DNA from: Parafrigoribacterium mesophilum
GTDB lineage: Bacteria > Actinomycetota > Actinomycetes > Actinomycetales > Microbacteriaceae
DNA length: 64,000 nt
Assembly: GCF_039652555.1 (NCBI RefSeq)
Contig: NZ_JBDJAF010000003.1
Location: 124,001-188,000 of the forward strand
Direction of reading: 5' to 3'
Part shown: positions 30,802 through 38,594 of the stretch, piece by piece
How positions within the stretch are numbered: position 1 is the first letter of the stretch
Layout: the number at the start of each line of letters is the position of its first letter
Position numbers and translations under genes: made by a program
The notes under the pieces: generated by a model
What the model saw: only the letters and a program-made list of their open reading frames with translations
The model's database searches: none
Told to the model about the DNA's origin: nothing

Positions 30802-32250
30802 ATGAGCGAATACGACGTCATCGTCATCGGGGCAGGAGCGGTCGGCGAGAACGTCGCAGACCGCACCGCGCAGGGCGGATTGCGTACCGTGATTGTGGAA
30901 GCGGAATTGGTGGGCGGCACCTGCTCGTACTGGGCGTGTATGCCGTCGAAGGCGCTGCTGCGCAGCGGCATCGCCCTGCGCGCGGCGCAGAACGTCCGTG
31001 GTGCCAGGGAAGCGGTGACCGGAGCCTTGAATGTGCCGGCGGTCCTGGCCAGGCGTAACAGTTTCACCCACCACTGGAACGACTCCAGTCAGGTGGAATG
31101 GCTCCAGGGCGCCGGCATTGAGCTCATTCGCGGCCACGCGCAGATCACCGGCCCCAAGGCGGTGCAGGTGACCGCCCCGGACGGCTCCGTCACCTCGCTC
31201 ACCGCCCGGCACGCCGTGGTGATCAGCACCGGATCGGCCCCGCTGCTGCCGGACATTCCCGGCCTGAAAGAGGCGCGGCCGTGGACCAGCCGCGACGCCA
31301 CGAGCGCCCAGGAGGTGCCGGAAAGCCTCGCGATCATCGGCGGCGGAGTGGTCGCCGTCGAAATGGCCACCGCCTACGCCGGCTTCGGCACCCACGTCAC
31401 TGTGCTGTCCCGGAACGGCCTCCTGTCCCACAGCGAACCGTTTGCCGGCGAGGCGGTCACGGCATCGTTGCAGGAGTTGGGTGCCGAGGTGCGCCGCGAC
31501 GTCTCGGCCAGGGCGGTCCACCGGGACGACCGGGGCGTCGTCCTCGAGCTGGACGACGGCAGCACGCTGCGGGCCCAGGAGTTGCTGGTCGCGACCGGCC
31601 GCGTGCCGCGCACCGGCGACCTGGGCCTGGGCAGCCTGGGTCTGAACGGCGGAGACTGGTTGACCGTCGACGACACGCTGCGGGTGAACGGGCTGGACTG
31701 GCTCTACGCCACGGGTGACGTGAACCACCGTGTGCTGCTCACCCATCAGGGCAAGTATCAGGCCAGAGCGGCCGGCGACCGCATCGCCGCCGTGGCGTCC
31801 GGTTCGGTCACCCAGGATGCCGCCTGGGGCGCCCACGTAGCGACCGCCGATCACCAAGCGGTACCGCAGGTGATCTTCAGCGACCCCGAAGTCGCCTCGG
31901 CCGGGCTCACCGCACAGGCGGCCGAGGACGCCGGCTACGACATCCGGGTGGTCGACTACGAACTGGGCGATGTGGCTGGGGCGTCGCTGCAGGCCGACCA
32001 TTACCGCGGCAAGGCGCGGATGGTCGTGGATGAGGCCAGGCACGTCATCCTCGGCGTGACGTTCGTGGGGCAGGATGTTTCGGAACTGATCCACGCGGCG
32101 ACCGTGGCGATCGTCGGTGAGGTGCCGATCGACCGGCTCTGGCACGCGGTACCCGCCTACCCCACCATGAGCGAGATCTGGCTGCGGCTGCTGGAGCAGT
32201 ACGGACGACCCCGGGTGATCGAGACGGATCAGGCCAGCAGGCTCGAGTAG
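30802..32250 (+). CDS. FAD-dependent pyridine nucleotide-disulfide oxidoreductase
   Basis: 482 residues. FAD motif VIVIGAGAVGENVADRTA at the start, redox-active CX4C in GGTCSYWACMPSKALLRS (near residue 42), NAD(P) motif IIGGGVVAVEMATAYAGFG near residue 182, second FAD motif LDWLYATGDVNHRVLLTH, and a C-terminal dimer domain ending HAVPAYPTMSEIWLRLLE. The fold is that of dihydrolipoamide dehydrogenase, mycothione reductase and mercuric reductase. The usual HPT-type ending is replaced by HAVPAYPT. The substrate is unknown; mycothione is possible given other thiol genes here but not shown. It overlaps the convergent GT4 gene by 22 bases. Confidence 0.88.
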   Translation: MSEYDVIVIGAGAVGENVADRTAQGGLRTVIVEAELVGGTCSYWACMPSKALLRSGIALRAAQNVRGAREAVTGALNVPAVLARRNSFTHHWNDSSQVEWLQGAGIELIRGHAQITGPKAVQVTAPDGSVTSLTARHAVVISTGSAPLLPDIPGLKEARPWTSRDATSAQEVPESLAIIGGGVVAVEMATAYAGFGTHVTVLSRNGLLSHSEPFAGEAVTASLQELGAEVRRDVSARAVHRDDRGVVLELDDGSTLRAQELLVATGRVPRTGDLGLGSLGLNGGDWLTVDDTLRVNGLDWLYATGDVNHRVLLTHQGKYQARAAGDRIAAVASGSVTQDAAWGAHVATADHQAVPQVIFSDPEVASAGLTAQAAEDAGYDIRVVDYELGDVAGASLQADHYRGKARMVVDEARHVILGVTFVGQDVSELIHAATVAIVGEVPIDRLWHAVPAYPTMSEIWLRLLEQYGRPRVIETDQASRLE

Positions 32251-33455
32251 ACGGCAATCAGCGCCGCCGCGGATGCCGGCCAGGTGAAGCCGAGCGCGTG
32301 CAACCGTGCGGACTTCGAGTACCGCTCGCGCTGCGCATCCTCGAGAAGTTCGGCGATGGCCCGCGCCCACTGATGCGGGTCCCAGGAGTCCGTCAGCAGC
32401 CCTGACCTGCCGTCGGCGACGGATTCGACCAGTCCGGTGCCGCGGAATCCCACCACCGGTGTTCCACTGGCTGCCGACTCCAGGGCCACCAGGCCGAACG
32501 TCTCAGAACGCGACGGAACCAGGGTCACCGATGCGACCGCGAAGAGGTCCGCAAGGGCGTTGCGCCGCAGCGCGCCGACGAACCGCACTCGATCCTCAAC
32601 GCCGAGTTCGACCGCCAGCCCGTGCAGCATCCGCAGATAGCCGTCGTCGCCCGGTGTGGGTTCGCCGGCGATCACCAGAACCCCCGGAGTACCGCCGAGC
32701 CGGTCCAGTTCGGCCAGGGCGCGCACCGCCAGCTCCTGGTTCTTCAGCGTCTGCAGCCGCCCGACGACCGCCAGGATGGGCGGACCGTCGGCAATGTGCA
32801 GTTCGCGCCGCACGGCGGCATCCGCGCTGATCCGATCCGGTCGGAACAGATCGACATCCACCCCGGGCGGGATCACCCAGGTGCGTTCCGCTGGAGCCCC
32901 CACGGCGCCGACGAGGGTGGCCGCCTCGGCGGCCGAGCCGGCGATGATGGCGTCTGCTTGTGTGGCCAGGTAGCGTTCGGAGACCAGGCGGCGTTCCGGC
33001 TCGAGGGGCTGGCCGCCGGCTGCCGTGGATTCCTTCATTGCGGCGAGCGTGTGGAAGCTCTGCACAAGCGGCAGCCCGAGCTCCAGGGCCACGGGCAGGG
33101 CGGCGACGCCGCTCAGCCAGTAGTGCGCATGGATCAGGTCGTACGCCTCGCGTCGGGCGAGGACTCCGAGGGCCTCACCGAAGTCGTCCATCACCTCCGG
33201 GAGCCGGTTCTTGGGCCACACTTCGGCCGGCCCGGCCGGCAGCTCCCGCAGCGTGATCGAGGGCCCGAGCGTCGTCACCGATGCGCTGCCGGAGGCCCGG
33301 CTGATCAGGTCGACGGCGATCCCCTTCCTCGCCAATTCCTGCGACAAGGCCAGGAGCACGGTGGTCATCCCGCCAGAATCGCCGGTCCCGGCGGGCTGCG
33401 CCGGCGAACTGTGCATGGCAACCATGGCGATCCGGTGCGGCGGGTGGTTCACCAT
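32229..33455 (-). CDS. GT4 glycosyltransferase, MshA-like
   Basis: 408 residues from ATG 33455 (GTG 33452 would overlap the amidase stop as GTGA). The N-terminal loop HSSPAQPAGTGDSGGMTTVL matches the HTSPLAQPGTGDAGGMN loop of MshA. Then HAHYWLSGVAALP, SFHTLAAMK, IPPGVDVDLFRPDR, VVGRLQTLKNQELAVRALA and the EX7E motif ETFGLVALESAASGTPVVG complete the GT-B fold. MshA transfers GlcNAc to inositol phosphate in mycothiol synthesis; this protein may be MshA itself or a paralogue with another acceptor. It is coupled to the amidase gene upstream. Confidence 0.85.
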   Translation of the reverse strand: MVNHPPHRIAMVAMHSSPAQPAGTGDSGGMTTVLLALSQELARKGIAVDLISRASGSASVTTLGPSITLRELPAGPAEVWPKNRLPEVMDDFGEALGVLARREAYDLIHAHYWLSGVAALPVALELGLPLVQSFHTLAAMKESTAAGGQPLEPERRLVSERYLATQADAIIAGSAAEAATLVGAVGAPAERTWVIPPGVDVDLFRPDRISADAAVRRELHIADGPPILAVVGRLQTLKNQELAVRALAELDRLGGTPGVLVIAGEPTPGDDGYLRMLHGLAVELGVEDRVRFVGALRRNALADLFAVASVTLVPSRSETFGLVALESAASGTPVVGFRGTGLVESVADGRSGLLTDSWDPHQWARAIAELLEDAQRERYSKSARLHALGFTWPASAAALIAVYSSLLA

Positions 33456-34861
33456 TGCGGCGGATGCCGGCGCTGCCAGCGAAATCGCCGCTCGAGCTGG
33501 GCGCCCAGGGACAGCAGTGTCGCTTCGCCACCCGGCCGGCCGATCAGCTGCACGCCCATCGGCAGCCCGGCGTCGCTCACGTGCACCGGCAGTGTGATCG
33601 CGGGCAAGCCGCTGACGTTCACGAACGACGTGAACGGCGTGTATTGCACCTGCTGGGCGAAGTTGCGTTCGCCGTCCTCCGCGTCGTACCAGCCGACCGG
33701 CCGGGGCGTCAGCGCCAGAGCGGGCGTGAGCACCGCGTCCACCTGCGCGAACTGGCGAATCACCGACCGCTCGTACTCCGACAGGGTCGCCAGGGCCTGC
33801 GCCAGCTGTCGAGCCGTCAGTTCACGCCCCTTCCCCACCAGCCACCGGGTCAACGGTTCGAGAAGCGCCAGTTGCTCACCCTCCGCCGGTATCCCGGCGG
33901 CACCCGCCTGCCACACCGTGCGGAAGGCGGGCGCGTAACGATCGTCGGGTTCCAAGGCGAGTTGCTCGATACCGTGGCCGAGGGCATCCAGTTCGGTCAC
34001 CGCGAGCGTGAGGGCAGCGGATGCCTCCGGCGCGATCCGGATGTCGTAGGTGTCGTCCCATGGCGACGTCGTCATCACCGCGAGTTGGAACCGTCCCTCG
34101 CCGCGGACGGCGGCGTTCATGAACGCTCCGCCGTCCCAGCGCGGGGCGCGCAGCGTGAAGGGGTAACTGCCGGAGGCGACCAGCGCGTCCAGAAGCATCG
34201 CGGCGTCGGTCACCGATCGGGCCAGAGGCCCGGGCACCGAAAGTCCGGCCAGCTTGTCCACGCCGGAGCCGCACGGGATCAGCCCGCGGGACGGCTTCAG
34301 GCCGACGAGGCCGCAGGCCGCCGCCGGAATGCGTACCGAGCCGCCGCCGTCCGAACCGGGCGCGAACGGCAACAGCCCGGCGGCGACGGCCACCGCGGCA
34401 CCACCGCTGGAGCCGCCGGCACCTAAAGCGGTGTCATAGGGGTTCCGTGCCGGTGGTGCCACGAGCGACTCGGTGTAGGCGGGAAGCCCGAATTCCGGGG
34501 TGTTCGTTTTGCCGAGGCTGATGCCGCCGGCGTCGTCCAGTACCCGCACGATGTCGTCGGACTCGTCGGGCACGAAGTCGGCCATCAGCCGGGATCCGAA
34601 CTTGGCCGGCACGCCGGCGCGCTGAACCAGATCCTTGTCGGCGAACGGCAGACCCCACAGCGGCGCCGTCTTCGGTACCGCGGACAGGCCGCGGGCGCGC
34701 TCGCGCGCCGCCTCCGCCGTCACCGTGACGAACCCGCCCAGCCCAGGGTCCAGCCGCTGGATCCGGCCCAGATAGTGTTCGCTCAGTTCGAGCGCGGTGA
34801 TCTCCCCGCGCTGCAGCCACTCCCACTGTTCCTGGGCGCTCAAATGATGCAGTTCGAACAT
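33449..34861 (-). CDS. Amidase-signature hydrolase
   Basis: 470 residues. The Ser-cisSer-Lys triad is visible: Lys in PFADKDLVQRAGV (near residue 76), cis-Ser in LGAGGSSGGAAVAVAAG, and the nucleophile Ser in GSDGGGSVRIPAAACGL. Late VSGLPAITLPVH and GLPMGVQLIGRPGGE are also family signatures. It cleaves an amide, possibly of an acyl or aryl amide; no GatB/GatC partner adjoins it, so it is not GatA by context. It is the first gene of a two-gene unit with the MshA-like glycosyltransferase (7-base overlap). Confidence 0.9.
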   Translation of the reverse strand: MFELHHLSAQEQWEWLQRGEITALELSEHYLGRIQRLDPGLGGFVTVTAEAARERARGLSAVPKTAPLWGLPFADKDLVQRAGVPAKFGSRLMADFVPDESDDIVRVLDDAGGISLGKTNTPEFGLPAYTESLVAPPARNPYDTALGAGGSSGGAAVAVAAGLLPFAPGSDGGGSVRIPAAACGLVGLKPSRGLIPCGSGVDKLAGLSVPGPLARSVTDAAMLLDALVASGSYPFTLRAPRWDGGAFMNAAVRGEGRFQLAVMTTSPWDDTYDIRIAPEASAALTLAVTELDALGHGIEQLALEPDDRYAPAFRTVWQAGAAGIPAEGEQLALLEPLTRWLVGKGRELTARQLAQALATLSEYERSVIRQFAQVDAVLTPALALTPRPVGWYDAEDGERNFAQQVQYTPFTSFVNVSGLPAITLPVHVSDAGLPMGVQLIGRPGGEATLLSLGAQLERRFRWQRRHPPQW

Positions 34862-34867
34862 GCTCCG

Positions 34868-34873
34868 AGCCTA
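34868..34873 (-). promoter_or_regulatory. -10 box of leaderless amidase gene
   Basis: TAGGCT on the minus strand, six bases, then ATG 34861. Confidence 0.4.
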
Positions 34874-34893
34874 GGGCCGCAGCATCGCCGGCG

Positions 34894-35256
34894 TCACTCC
34901 AGCTGCTGCCGCAGGCGCAGAAGCAGTTTCTCGAACGCCGCATCCGCGTCGGCCAGCGTGCGCCTGCCGGCGATCCGAGCGGCCCAATGGGCGCGCTGGG
35001 CGACATTGACGATCGTCTCCTCCACCCTCGATCCGGTATCGTCGGGCACCACCCGCAATTCGGCGCGGTACCACCAGTCGCCCTGCACGATGATGAGGCT
35101 GGCTACCGGATCGGCGGTGAAGTGGGCGTCGGCGGCCGCCGGTTGCAGTTGCTCAGCGAGTGCCTCGAACACCGCGGCCGGCCTGGCCATGACGTGCCCG
35201 TGGAGGGTAGCCAGCACGGTGTGCTGCGCGGGCCGCAGCCGGGGTGCTTCTGGCAT
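34894..35256 (-). CDS. Small protein, possible SRPBCC-like fold
   Basis: 120 residues from ATG 35256; the open frame to 35364 covers the ABC permease end and is rejected. The middle alternates strands as in SRPBCC/polyketide-cyclase folds (ASLIIVQGDWWYRAELRVV, SRVEETIVNVAQ), framed by an N-terminal helix (MARPAAVFEALAEQL) and a C-terminal helix (FEKLLLRLRQQLE). A -10 box six bases before the ATG suggests its own leaderless mRNA. Function unknown. Confidence 0.65.
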   Translation of the reverse strand: MPEAPRLRPAQHTVLATLHGHVMARPAAVFEALAEQLQPAAADAHFTADPVASLIIVQGDWWYRAELRVVPDDTGSRVEETIVNVAQRAHWAARIAGRRTLADADAAFEKLLLRLRQQLE

Positions 35257-35262
35257 GCATCG

Positions 35263-35268
35263 ACTGTA
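35263..35268 (-). promoter_or_regulatory. -10 box of leaderless small gene
   Basis: TACAGT on the minus strand, six bases, then ATG 35256; it lies in the 20-base gap after the ABC permease gene. Confidence 0.4.
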
Positions 35269-35276
35269 GCGCGGCG

Positions 35277-36104
35277 CTAGGTGACGTCCTGACGCCAGCT
35301 GGTGAGGTATCCGATGGCCGCGGCGAGGATGGCGAAGCCGAGCAGCACCAGTCCACCCTGCCACCAGTCGAGCACGGCGACCGGACCCGAACCGGTTCCC
35401 ATCACGGTGAAGATGCTCGACCCGACCAGGGCGTCGCTGGCTGCACCCGGCAGGAACTGCCCGATCCCCGAGGTCCAGTCCCAGAACGAGGAGACCAGGC
35501 GCAGGATCGGTTCAATGAACTGGGTGAATGCCAGCACGATGACGATCGCGGCAACCTGGCTGGGCACCAGCACGCCAAGGCCCACGCCGATCACGGCCCA
35601 CAGCGCCATGGCCAGGATGACGCGGGAGATGAGCAGCCAGGTGTCTTCCGAACTGAAGTCGGCGTTCTTGCCCATCGCGGCAAGGATGCCACCACCGAGG
35701 CCGACCGAGGCGACGAGCGCCGCGATGCCGTACCCCGCGCCGAACACGCCGAGCACGACGAGTTTGGCGCCGAGCACGATGCCGCGCCGCGGAGTTGCCA
35801 GGAACGTGGGGGTCAGCGTCTGGTACCGGAACTCGGCGGTCGTCGCCAGCGCGCCGAGCAGCACGGGAAAGACATAGCCGATCGAGGACGCGATGCTGTA
35901 CACGACCAGGTGCAGGCTGGACTCCGGGATTTTCGGCACGTTGCCGCCGGCCGCCGCGAGTTTCTCACCCAGACCTCCGAAGACGGCGCCCAGCACGCCG
36001 GACACGAACGCGACGTAGCCCACCAGAACCAGAAGCAATACCCACCACAAACGCGTGGTGCTGAGTTTGCGCACCTCGGCGCGCAGCGCCGTGACGAAGC
36101 TCAT
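35277..36104 (-). CDS. ABC-2-type transporter permease
   Basis: 275 residues with about six hydrophobic segments, beginning with an amphipathic VTALRAEVRKLSTTRLWW, which is common in ABC-2 permeases. The second cytoplasmic loop has TTAEFRYQTLTPTFLATPRR, the segment that contacts the ATPase. A large gap after TM1 holds an outer loop (GEKLAAAGGNVPKI). It overlaps the ATPase gene by 4 bases (ATGA). The pair is an exporter of unknown cargo, or a lipid or antibiotic efflux system. Confidence 0.88.
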   Translation of the reverse strand: MSFVTALRAEVRKLSTTRLWWVLLLVLVGYVAFVSGVLGAVFGGLGEKLAAAGGNVPKIPESSLHLVVYSIASSIGYVFPVLLGALATTAEFRYQTLTPTFLATPRRGIVLGAKLVVLGVFGAGYGIAALVASVGLGGGILAAMGKNADFSSEDTWLLISRVILAMALWAVIGVGLGVLVPSQVAAIVIVLAFTQFIEPILRLVSSFWDWTSGIGQFLPGAASDALVGSSIFTVMGTGSGPVAVLDWWQGGLVLLGFAILAAAIGYLTSWRQDVT

Positions 36105-37009
36105 GCCGTCCCCGGCTCTGACACGAGTTCGAGAAACGCGTTCTCCAGAGCGCCCTGCTCGACACTGAGCAGGCTGAGCGGGACGCCGGCGTGCTGGGCG
36201 ATCGCGCCCACCTGGGCAGCGGTGCGTCCTGCCACGACGAGGCCGCCGTGACCGCGCTGCACGTCGAGCCCCTCGGCGCGCAGCGCCGCGCTGAGCGCCG
36301 CACGGTCGGGAGCATCCACGAGCACGCGCGATCCGCCATCCAGTTCGAGCAGTCCGCCCTGATAGACGAGGCTGCCGCGCGAGATGATCACCACCGTGTC
36401 CACACTCTGCTGTACCTCGCTGAGCAAGTGAGACGAGACGAGAACCGTGCGTCCCTCGCTCGCCAGCTGCCTCAGGAAGGACCGGATCCAGCGAATGCCC
36501 TCCGGGTCCAGCCCGTTGACCGGCTCGTCGAGCACGAGAACGCCGGGATCGCCAAGCAGGGCCAGGGCCAGTCCCAGACGCTGACGCATCCCCAGGGAGT
36601 AGCCGCCGACCCTCCGTCCGGCGTAGTCGGCCAGGCCGACCTGGGTCAAGACGGTGGCCACCCTGGCCGGGTCGATGCCCGCGGCGAGCGCGTAGATGGC
36701 CAGGTGGTCGCGAGCCGATCGCCCGGGATGGAAGCTGGCGGCTTCCAGCGCTGCTCCGACGGTGGCGAGCGGCTGCTCGAGATCTCGGTAGGCGGCGCCG
36801 CCGATGGTGGCGGTGCCGGACGTCGGCGTGACCAGTCCGAGCAGGATGCGCAGCGTCGTGGTCTTGCCGGCGCCGTTGGGTCCGAGGAACCCGGTGACCT
36901 GTCCCGGCTCCACCCGGAAACTCAGCGAGTCGACCGCGGCGACGGCTCCGAACGACTTCGAGAGCCCGTCGACGACGATCGGCACACCATGGGGCATGCG
37001 GTCAGTCAA
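36101..37009 (-). CDS. ABC transporter ATP-binding protein, export type
   Basis: 302 residues from a TTG at 37009 that overlaps the ung stop as TTGA (ATG 36997 is an alternative). Walker A GPNGAGKTT near residue 43, signature GYSLGMRQRLGLALALLG, Walker B VLVLDEPVNGLDPEGI, and the H-loop VLVSSHLLSEVQQ. After residue 220 a C-terminal domain of about 80 residues follows, as in bacitracin-type (BcrA-like) ATPases. It works with the permease just downstream. Confidence 0.91.
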   Translation of the reverse strand: MTDRMPHGVPIVVDGLSKSFGAVAAVDSLSFRVEPGQVTGFLGPNGAGKTTTLRILLGLVTPTSGTATIGGAAYRDLEQPLATVGAALEAASFHPGRSARDHLAIYALAAGIDPARVATVLTQVGLADYAGRRVGGYSLGMRQRLGLALALLGDPGVLVLDEPVNGLDPEGIRWIRSFLRQLASEGRTVLVSSHLLSEVQQSVDTVVIISRGSLVYQGGLLELDGGSRVLVDAPDRAALSAALRAEGLDVQRGHGGLVVAGRTAAQVGAIAQHAGVPLSLLSVEQGALENAFLELVSEPGTA

Positions 37010-37689
37010 TCAGAACTCAACGACCAGTCCACCGGAGGCGCGCCCTGCTCGGCCAACAATTCGTTCGCGCGGCTGAACGGTTTCGAACCGAAGAATCCGC
37101 GGGATGCGGACAACGGACTCGGATGGGCGGACTGGATGACCGGGGTCGCGCCCAGTAGTGGGCGCAGGGAAGCGGCATCCCGCCCCCACAGGATCGCGAC
37201 CAGCGGCGCACCGCGCGCTACCAGCGCCCGGATCGCCAGTTCGGTCACCGCCTCCCAGCCCTTGCCGCGATGGGCGCCGGCCGAGCCCGGCTGTACGGTG
37301 AGCACTCGGTTGAGCAGCATGACGCCCTGTGCGGCCCAGTTGCTCAGGTCGCCGTGCTGCGGCACCGGCAACCCCAAATCGTCATGCAGTTCCCGGTAGA
37401 TGTTGGCCAGGCTGCGCGGAACCGGACGCAGCGCCCGCTCGACCGCGAAGGCCAGACCGATGGGATGCCCCGGTGTCGGATACGGGTCTTGGCCGACGAT
37501 GAGCACCCGGACATCCGCCATCGGGTAGGTGAACGCGCGCAGCACATTCCGCCCGGCGGGTAGGTAACCACGACCCGCCGCCGTTTCGGCGCGCAGGAAG
37601 TCGCCGAGTCCCGAGATCCGCGGGGCAACCGGTGCGAGCGCCTGCGCCCAGCCAGGGTCGACCAACTCGTGCAGCGGATGAGGGGTCAC
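37006..37689 (-). CDS. ung: Uracil-DNA glycosylase, family 1
   Basis: 227 residues from GTG 37689, overlapping the SDR stop as GTGA. The catalytic water-activating loop is GQDPYPTPGHPIGLAF with Asp68; the minor-groove Leu loop is HPSPLSASRGFFG with the catalytic His near 190; LLNRVLTVQPG is the uracil-binding region. It removes uracil from DNA after cytosine deamination, starting base-excision repair. It is placed in one transcript with an SDR and an ABC exporter, an arrangement without obvious shared role. Confidence 0.95.
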   Translation of the reverse strand: MTPHPLHELVDPGWAQALAPVAPRISGLGDFLRAETAAGRGYLPAGRNVLRAFTYPMADVRVLIVGQDPYPTPGHPIGLAFAVERALRPVPRSLANIYRELHDDLGLPVPQHGDLSNWAAQGVMLLNRVLTVQPGSAGAHRGKGWEAVTELAIRALVARGAPLVAILWGRDAASLRPLLGATPVIQSAHPSPLSASRGFFGSKPFSRANELLAEQGAPPVDWSLSSD

Positions 37690-38483
37690 GTGCGGGGCCG
37701 CAGCGGTTGCCGGACCAGCTTGTGCGCGGCCGCTTGGGCGACCGGCCGCATCGTGACGAGGTCGAGGTTCACGTGCCCGGGCAGTTCCAGGGTCGCCACG
37801 ATCGTCTGCGCGACATCGGCGGCGCTCAGCGGATGCTCCACCCCGGCGTACACGGCCTCCGCCTTCTCGCGGTCACCGCCGTAACGCACCACGGAGAACT
37901 CATCGGTCTTCACCAAGCCGGGGGCCACCTCAAGCACCCGGATCGGCTCGCCGGCGAGTTCGAGCCGCAGCACCTCCACCAGGGCGTGCTCGGCGAATTT
38001 GGCCGCGTTGTAGCCGCCCCCACCCTCGTAACCGACGTGGCCGGCTGTGGAGGTGACCGTCAGGATGTCCGCGTGCGGGACGTCGCCGGAACCCACCGTT
38101 TCCGCCGACACGGCGGCGCGCAGCAGCGGCAGCATCGCGGTGACCATCCGCTTGGTGGCGATCACGTTGAGGTCGAACATGCGCTGCCAGTCCGCCGGGT
38201 CGCTCTCCTCCACCGACGCGGTGCCGAACGCGCCGCCTGCGACGTTCACCAGCGCGTGTACCGGTCCGAGCCCTGCCACATGGTCGCGGAGGGCATCCAC
38301 CTGGGTCTGATCGGTAAGGTCGGCGACGAAGACGTCGGCTCCGGTGTCCGCGGCGAGCGCCCGCAGGCGCTCCTCGCGGCGGGCGACGCCGACGACGTCC
38401 CAGCCGTGGCGGCGGAACAACCGCACCGTCGCATCGCCGATCCCCGAACTCGCGCCGGTCACCACTACTCGTCTCGCAGCCAC
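37686..38483 (-). CDS. Short-chain dehydrogenase/reductase
   Basis: 265 residues from GTG 38483, with AAAGG upstream; the much longer open frame to 39782 is the shadow of metY. Rossmann motif VVVTGASSGIGDATVRLF at the start, NVAGGAFG (NAG-type), Ser in TVTSTAGHVG and the YNAAK active site (GGGGYNAAKFAEHALVEVLR) give the SDR triad. The likely cofactor is NADP(H), from the Arg-rich VARREERL after strand 2. A TAACGT -10 box lies at 38509-38514. The substrate is unknown. Confidence 0.9.
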   Translation of the reverse strand: MAARRVVVTGASSGIGDATVRLFRRHGWDVVGVARREERLRALAADTGADVFVADLTDQTQVDALRDHVAGLGPVHALVNVAGGAFGTASVEESDPADWQRMFDLNVIATKRMVTAMLPLLRAAVSAETVGSGDVPHADILTVTSTAGHVGYEGGGGYNAAKFAEHALVEVLRLELAGEPIRVLEVAPGLVKTDEFSVVRYGGDREKAEAVYAGVEHPLSAADVAQTIVATLELPGHVNLDLVTMRPVAQAAAHKLVRQPLRPRT

Positions 38484-38534
38484 AGCATCCCTTTCGTCAC
38501 GGCCGATCACGTTACCCAGTATGTCCTGCCGCCT

Positions 38535-38563
38535 TTGACCGCATGGCATGCGGTTCTTATGCT
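38535..38563 (+). promoter_or_regulatory. metY promoter
   Basis: TTGACC at 38535-38540 and TATGCT at 38558-38563 are 17 bases apart, a good sigma-70-type match, and a 30-base leader with GGAGA follows. The spacer contains a perfect palindrome (see next entry). Confidence 0.65.
38540..38552. promoter_or_regulatory. Palindromic operator in metY promoter spacer
   Basis: CGCATGGCATGCG is symmetric (6-1-6) and lies exactly between the -35 and -10 boxes, so a bound protein would block RNA polymerase. The regulator is not in this window; a methionine/sulfur repressor is a guess. Confidence 0.5.
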
Positions 38564-38594
38564 TCTGTGAAGCCCGCGAATCGAGGAGACCCCC

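Noticed and set aside
30097..32370. 757-codon minus-strand open frame
   Set aside because: Shadow of the enoyl-CoA hydratase and disulfide oxidoreductase genes, both of which have clear motifs on the plus strand.
33449..34861. GatA subunit of Asp/Glu-tRNA amidotransferase
   Set aside because: No gatB or gatC adjoins it and it is coupled to a glycosyltransferase gene; a free-standing amidase is more likely.
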